Source: Nymphalis io
Lineage: Eukaryota; Arthropoda; Insecta; Lepidoptera; Nymphalidae
NCBI RefSeq assembly: GCF_905147045.1
Contig: NC_065897.1
Coordinates: 9,811,001-9,875,000, forward strand
Direction of reading: 5' to 3'
DNA: 64,000 bases
This document shows, piece by piece, positions 57,854 to 64,000 of the stretch; the stretch's first letter is position 1, and the number at the start of each line of letters is the position of its first letter. The notes under the pieces were generated by a model. It saw only the letters and a list, made by a program, of their open reading frames with translations, had not been told where the DNA came from and did no database searches. The position numbers were made by a program, and so were the translations under genes.

Positions 57854-60800
57854 AGCGAATGGAATTTATGCGACTTTACTATAAAGTTTCTTTGTATTGC
57901 AACATAGCCTACAACTATAGCAAAAACAATAGTTTATTATGTCTATTTTTTCTAAACATCGGTAAAAATTAAAATTATATAGAAGCTATGACGAAAATAA
58001 ACACATACGTAACAGTAATGTATTTTCCTTCCCATAAATATAGAACTAAAAATCTACGCCTAAGCGCTGTAGACTTTCCTACTTTGCACTTTCTATCGGA
58101 TTTTCTTCGCTGAATCGTATTTCCGGGTTTAAAACGTCGGGAATATGTAAGATACCAGATTTGAGAATAAACCACATAAGTAAGAAAGCAAGAAAATTGT
58201 TTACAATCTGGAATTGTGCAAGCAAACGTATTTGTTCTATTTTTCATTTTATAACTTGAAATCACTATTTTCAGTGAATATGCTTTTTTCCTTGTATTAA
58301 AATACATCAAATTATAATTAGAATTAAGCGTAAAAAAATATTTATATTAAGATAATTAAACTGCGATTTTATAAATATTTTATAACTCGGTAGGGATTAT
58401 TTAAAATAGTACCTTAAAAATCGTCAATACGCGATTCAAATATAAGTTGATAATATAAAATTATATATTATTAATATATTATGGTAAAAATAATAATAAG
58501 ACTACCGAAATATTAGATATCGCTAAGAAATAAATCATACTAAAAGTACTTGCATGTAACTTGATACGACAGACGCGTCGCTCGCCCAACAGATAGCAAA
58601 TCCGATTTCGCAAGATATTCGATGTTTAAAAATAACGCACTTTTAGCATTATGAAACAATGTTAACACAGCATTTGCAACTATTTTGATAACACTGTTGA
58701 AACTGAAATAGTGCCGCTGCATCGCGATTCGCATTCTTTTTTTCATGATAAAAATTACGGGTCAAAAATTGCGAAATTGCTCTTTGTTGCGTAATTTTCA
58801 CACGATGTTAGTTGCAACAGAGCATGGTGCGGACTATGCTGCAAATGCACTAGTGGCCTAGTGAAGCCGCGCGCAGCTGACCTCGGACGATAGTGATAGT
58901 GAATCAATACCGCTCTTCTTAGCTGTCACCACCTAACTTGTTATATGCAGTTACTAATTAGCTGGCTCATTGTATTGATTAATGGTACATTTTGTTGCAT
59001 TGAGCTTATTGCAATTATATGTAGTAATTTGATTGTTTTCTATAGTGTAAAATACTATGATTATCATCTATAGTTTATGTATAAAATATTTCACTCATTA
59101 TATGACTTTAACAAATTACGCTTTTCATAAACGTCATAAAAATAAACAATCTTGTATAAATAATTTGTTTTTCGCGAAATTTTACGTTTTTTATTCTAAA
59201 ATACGATTTTGCGTGAAGTTTTTTGTTTGGTGAGAAAAATACAAGTCATGTTTAAATCATGAACCATTATCATTGATGAAGGCTACAAATTCGCTTAGCG
59301 TTTCTGAGTTTTTGCTGTCGCTGTGAAAAATATTTTGTTTAAAATTTCTAATTCGGTATTAGAAAAAGGATAAGATCAAAACTGAAATAACCAATTATGT
59401 TCCCAAACTTTATCTTTATTAGATGAGTAGGCAATCGCTCAATGATGTGTATATATCTAACTTAACATTGTTATACCATTTATACTATAGAAAGAGCTAT
59501 CACAATGGCTACTCGAAGCAATTTTCAACTTTTTAAATAACTTTAAAATATTATCCTGACTTAAATTCGAGAATATACGCTACCGATGTATTAAGTTTCA
59601 TTCGAAGATTTCTTTTTTGGCAGTTTAGGAGCAATTGATTAACAAACATATAAACAAACATACGTATTTTTAATATCAGTAAAATAGCATTGTATACTAG
59701 ATGGTTTTATTTACAATCGATGTTTTTAAAAACAATTTATTTACAAAAGAATTATTTACAACGAAACAAATAAAAAATACGCAAACGTTTAAGACATTCA
59801 ATTTCAACTTAATTTTCTCTCGGTATTTTCTATCAAGCGATTTTCACTTTGTTGTTAAACGGTTCTTTAAACACTGATCTCCAATTAAATACCGTGAGAT
59901 AATCTCGTTATCTGTACAACCAATTCTTAATTAACAAGAATAAAATTCTTAGAGAAATGGCTCGGAAAGTATTCTAGCGTGAAAAGGGATTGTGAGGGGC
60001 GAGAACTGGTTCGGTGCCCTTCTTAGTTAAATCTGCCGTCTATGACAATAGATAAAGGAATTATTGATCCCATTCCCTTTCATAAATGTCCACACTTCAT
60101 GATTTTAGATATAACGATCAACAAAAGCTTGTTTTATTCACATTGTTTGGTAACGTTTCTAGCAAAACCGGCCTTAACAGTATTTAAGTGCTTCTGATAT
60201 AGTTCTTAATAAATAGCGCATTGTATTTTATCATACACGATTAAAATAAAATGAGACAGATTAATCCAATTTCTTTTGATATAAAAAGCATTCTTTTTTT
60301 TAATTATACCATTTGGCTATTCCCTGTTTGCTTTTGCGAACTAAATTGTCAAACTATTGATGTCAGTCTTTCTAACAAGTTTCGGGACTAACGGCTTAGG
60401 ACACCGAATAAAACTCTCTTTTAAGTTTTAATCTTAGAAAAAAATCTATATTGATAAATGAGAAGACGTTTTATGTAACGCTAAACTGAAAAAAAAAACT
60501 ACTAAACTAATAAAGTTATACAAAAGAATGCGGCATGTATTGAAGGTGGTTTTAGTGTATAATAATATTATAAGCTGTGTTTCGAAATTTCACCCGTTTT
60601 AAATTTAGATTTTTGACGTGACAAGCGTGAATTTTATGTCCTCGTGTATTATACAGAAACTCCATTTTCGCTACAAATCGCAATCTTGCAACTCATGGCT
60701 TATATTCATGTTATATTAATAGTAAAATATGTTTCAACGTACATATGAAATGGTCTCACCGAATCGCCCGGCTGGTATCGAATTTGTCTGCAAAGTTTGA

Positions 60801-61429
60801 ATGGACGGCTGAGTTTAAAGCGATGGTGTGTGGACAAAGAGTTATTTATGTTGTCCTCGAACGGTACCATACGATTGCGGAATACCTAACTTTTAATGTT
60901 GACCGATTCCTATTAAAACTTTTCGTGTAAATATTGTTTTTTTAAATTGATATTATTTTTCGTTATAAATTTTATTATTTATTTTCAAGAATTGGATTAA
61001 ATTAAATTTAAAAAAAATCTTTTGGTTTTAATATTATTTGAATTTCTATAAGTGTAAGTTATCTTGAAAGATCAGATTAGTCTATCTAGATATTATTTCG
61101 AAAAAGCGTCTCACGTATTTGTATAATTAAACAGCGCCTTTTAATTAGCAGCTGACGAATGTTCCCTTTGTTCACCTTTAGATGTTTTTTTTTTTAATGT
61201 TTATAAAACTATCTTCAAGGTATACGTAGAGTGAAAAAAATTAAATAAAATCGCATTAAATACACTATACATACATACAAGTAAATTTTTTGCAATGCAT
61301 GCAACTACATTTATTTTTAGAGGTTTACTTTTGTGGTTAATTCTGTCAGCTTAGTAGATGTCGCCAAGATAATACTGAGTAATAAATAAGTCCCGGATTC
61401 AGATAACGGCATGCCACTGAGTTTATATT
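57854..61429. other. Repeat-poor single-copy stretch with islands
   Basis: 3.6 kb without a recognised mobile element, the longest in the window. Relatively GC-rich islands lie at 58545-58990, 59820-60080 and 60740-60930. The last contains an open frame starting MKWSHRIARLVSNL that I do not recognise. They are candidates for regulatory or conserved non-coding DNA. No coding claim can be supported. Confidence 0.35.
58545..58990. promoter_or_regulatory. Candidate enhancer-like island
   Basis: Non-repetitive and relatively GC-rich (CAGACGCGTCGCTCGCCC, AAGCCGCGCGCAGCTGACC). Near its right edge a Homothorax/Meis-type CTGTCA (58923-58928) lies about 50 bp before TGATTAATGG (58976-58985), a sequence of the Exd/Hox heterodimer type. 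These are short motifs that can occur by chance, so regulatory function is an inference only. Confidence 0.2.
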
Positions 61430-61530
61430 TACATCCTGGAGTGATGTAGTGGAATAAGTTCCAAAACCTATTTAAAACGAGGATAGATCTTTGTCTAGCA
61501 TTGGAACTTTTTGGCCTGTTACTTCTTGCA
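61430..61530 (+). mobile_element. Family B SINE 3' fragment, degraded
   Basis: CATCCTGGAGTGATGTAGTG, GGAATAAGTTCCAAAACCT, a decayed TGTCTAGCATTGGAAC and CCTGTTACTT follow the B 3' half in order. Confidence 0.6.
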
Positions 61531-63175
61531 TTGCAATCACTATCTATCAATTAAGGCATCTACATTTTATTAATTACAATTATTATATTATTACAGGAAT
61601 AGAGACAAAAACATATCTGATTTTGATCTGTTTTCTGCAATTATATTTTCCCTCTTCAATATCGTGCAAGACGCCGAATAAATGAAGCTGTCATTTATAT
61701 ATATTATTTAGAAAGTTTATGCGTTGCGCAGAAAGCGCAGACCAAATTAATAGGAACTGGGAAACAGGGAGTGCGGTACGTAGTCGACACGATTGTATTT
61801 ATACATCTTCAATAAACACCACAATGTTAATAATGTTAATAATAAATCTTTAAAACGTTTAGAAACTTAAATGCGTTATTTGTTTCAAATTTCAAATACA
61901 GAGATATAATCCTTCTTTTATGCATTAATTATTATTATTTAAAATATATTAATGTTTAAAAAAGGACACTAGGTAAAAAGTATGTATAAAAACGTTATAC
62001 ATTAATGTGAGTAATATACTATTTATCACATAATTTATTTAGGCAGGCTTTTACAGACACTTTTAAATCATCCGACTCCAGCGATATGATCGATCGTCAA
62101 TTATATAATATACATATAATAATCATACGATAAATAAATATAACAAAACGAAATTTTTGTATCGCAACGTATTAATAACTCTATTTTCTATGATCAATAT
62201 AATCTTTTTGAATTTTAGAGAAAGTTATATTCCATAAGAAAATTACATAGTTATTTATGTGCTTGCGTAGCCATAAAACATATACTAAACGAATAAGCAT
62301 AAAGGTACCGCGAAGGGTCTAAATAAAATGGTGTCTGAAATCGTAGCCGTCAGCCGCAGGTGATAACTGGATCGTAATTAGAAACTGACGTGCTGTTAAT
62401 AAGTGAACCAAGTTTGACACTCACTCTGCCAACACCAACGTCTCAATCTTGGTAGACATATTTAAATTATCCTTGTAATAATAAGAGTAACAAATTCACA
62501 AGGTTTGAAGTTAATATCTTTAAAATTAATTTACAAAATATTAAATAAAGTATTTAATACAGCAATATGATCGATGAAATACTTTTAAATAATACGTTAA
62601 AGAAAAAATCTTAATCCAATTGAACGTTCAATGTCGCCATGAAAGTTTTCTTCAGCAAATCCACCGTCTTAATTACAGTTTGTAACTTGTCCGCACTCGC
62701 CCTAAATCAGTTTGTAGTCTAGCGGATTTTACCCACACGTATATCAATTCTCGGCTTAAGTCGTCGGACCGTTGGATATTATTAAAACCGCAACCAGACC
62801 TGAGTGCAAAGGCTTCTAATTAACTTCGGTCAACGAAAACTGAGCAGCTGTTACTAAATAATGCCCTCACGGCTATGCTACCCTGGTACTCGCTTCCCCA
62901 TGTGATTTAATTTGTCGTCTTAAATCTTAACAATAAAAATCGATCTTTCATTTGGTTTTTTAGGTTAATTATATTGTATTAATTGTTATTGAAATTATTA
63001 TTATATATTATTATGATAGAAAATAAGACAAAACTAAATCTTAGAGTTCAATAAGGAATATTGTAAAATAGAAAAAAATGCAAATAACAAAATAACGGTA
63101 CATGTATATACTAGTATATACACAAATAAGAAAACGGGCAACGTCACAATCAAATCGATTGCTAAAACAACACTA
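61531..63175. other. Single-copy DNA with islands
   Basis: 62270-62460 and 62620-62905 (GTCCGCACTCGCCCTAAATC, GTCGTCGGACCGTTGGATA, GCCCTCACGGCTATGC) are non-repetitive and GC-richer, candidate regulatory elements. The rest is AT-rich, with no gene. Confidence 0.3.
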
Positions 63176-63451
63176 ACTTCGCCAGGCAAATGCGACCAAA
63201 GCGCCATAGGTACACTGTGGAAATTCCCCACCTACGTACGAAACGCTTTGAATGTACATTAATCATTCGCACTGCGAAACTATGGAATGCTTTGCCTGAG
63301 TCCATATTTCCTGATAGGTACAATGTTGGTGTTTTCAAATCCAGAGGAAACAGGTTTCTTATAGGCAAGCGTGCTTCATCTTAGACCGTGTCGATGCTTA
63401 ACATCAGGCAAGTCAACGGTCAAACGCTGGCCTATTAATTGTAAAAAAAAA
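63176..63451 (+). mobile_element. 5'-truncated LINE 3' end with poly(A)
   Basis: The plus strand encodes FARQMRPKRHRYTVEIPHL, then IIRTAKLWNALPESIFPDRY and VFKSRGNRFLIGKRASS-stop (stop at 63382-63384). The R-T-x-x-L-W-N-x-L-P block followed by F-K-S-R close to the stop is typical of the end of Jockey- or R1-like ORF2 proteins. A 3' UTR of about 55 bp leads to a poly(A) at 63443-63451. The first Met at 63190 is internal; the frame runs in from 63178. AACACTA at 63169-63175 and 63450-63456 is a possible but short target duplication. The minus-strand frames here are shadows. Confidence 0.8.
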
Positions 63452-63611
63452 CACTAGTTAGAGTTAAAAAAAATAATTTAAAAAGTTTTAATATATTTTA
63501 TTCCTGTTACAAAAATTGTACAGAATTATATTGGCACCACGCCCAAAAATTTCAGCTCAATAGGTTTATTATGGAAATGGAACATGTATACTTATAGAAA
63601 ATAATAATGCT

Positions 63612-63832
63612 TTTTTTTATAATATACGAAGGCATACAGTGGGCCTTATGGTAAGTGGTCACCACCCATAGTTATTGGCGCTGTATAAAATATCAACCAT
63701 TTCTTACATCACGTATGTACCGTCAACCTTGGTAGCTAAAATGATCTCTGTATTTACACTGGCTCACTCATTAAGCCGAAACATAACAATACTAAGTATT
63801 GCTGTTTGGCGGTGGAATATCTAATGAGTAGG
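63612..63832 (-). mobile_element. Family A repeat, old subfamily
   Basis: Plus strand: T-run, GGGCCTTATGGTAAGTGG, TTATTGGCGCTGTATAAAAT, CAACCTTGGTAGCTAAAATG, ACTGGCTCACTCATTAAG and GCTGTTTGGCGGTGGAATAT. Truncated at the 5' end after AATGAGTAGG. Confidence 0.8.
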
Positions 63833-64000
63833 AAAGCCAAGTATTCATTCACCAAGTACTCATTTGCAATGTTATATTTAAATTATTTGTCAAAGATTCT
63901 AAACAAGTTTTCCAATATTACAAAAAAAAAAAATACTAAAATCATTCTTCCGATCGAAAATAGGCTGTGACAGAAGGCCACAGTGACATGAGAAAAATCC
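63833..64000. other. AT-rich end of window
   Basis: No feature recognised. The last 50 bp (GTGACAGAAGGCCACAGTG) are slightly GC-richer. Confidence 0.3.

Noticed and set aside
57975..58310. 111-residue minus-strand open frame
   Set aside because: No recognised motif and no supporting gene context; left as a possible but unsupported frame.
58842..58885. Helitron 3' end (GTGAAGCCGCGCGCAGCTGACC)
   Set aside because: It resembles the CCGCG end of Helitrons but is not followed by CTAG-T and lacks the usual upstream Helitron sequence.

Overview
The window reads as nuclear DNA from a butterfly, probably a nymphalid. It is strongly AT-rich and densely seeded with interspersed repeats. The commonest element with a recognisable origin (family B) is a tRNA-derived SINE that, from memory, resembles the Metulj-type SINEs of Heliconius. 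There are also tRNA-headed SINEs with (ATT)n tails, non-autonomous Helitrons ending in CTAG next to T, and 5'-truncated non-LTR retrotransposon tails. I found no convincing host protein-coding gene, rRNA or functional tRNA, and nothing bacterial. Most open frames are short chance frames or readings through repeats. The best explanation is a large intron or an intergenic desert.

Repeat families, named only for this window: A, about 285 bp, with a constant 5' start at GGTGGTAGGGC and an A-rich 3' end (13 copies or fragments, unclassified retroelement-like). B, about 310 bp, tRNA-derived SINE (about 20 copies or fragments, four with clear target-site duplications). E, about 370 bp, tRNA-derived SINE with an (ATT)n tail (at least six). 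H, another tRNA-derived SINE with an (ATT)n tail (three). Helitron-like pieces (seven). LINE 3' ends from at least four lineages (around 8.2, 10.6, 20.2, 35.7 and 63.3 kb). Low-copy repeats F, G, J and K are recognised only because they recur within the window.

Layout: 0-16 kb holds A, B, H and LINE fragments separated by AT-rich single-copy DNA. 16-31 kb holds degraded B and E copies, the first E::A chimera (24.9 kb), a long (TA)n tract (28.8 kb) and an A copy nested in E (30.7-31.15 kb). 31-43 kb holds B copies, a LINE and a Helitron at 35 kb, a full-length B SINE at 39.1 kb and an A copy nested in B at 40.4-41.0 kb. 43-54 kb is the richest in A copies and carries the second E::A chimera (46.4 kb), whose target has an unoccupied paralogue at 9.3 kb. 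55-63 kb is repeat-poor and holds several relatively GC-rich single-copy islands that could be regulatory.

The observations most worth following are the recurring E::A chimeric retroelement with a readable insertion, a fold-back template-switch scar inside a B SINE at 5.08 kb, two nested insertions, and the single-copy islands, one of which combines Hth-like and Exd/Hox-like motifs. No genes can be described as working together here. The biology visible is that of mobile elements and possible cis-regulation.
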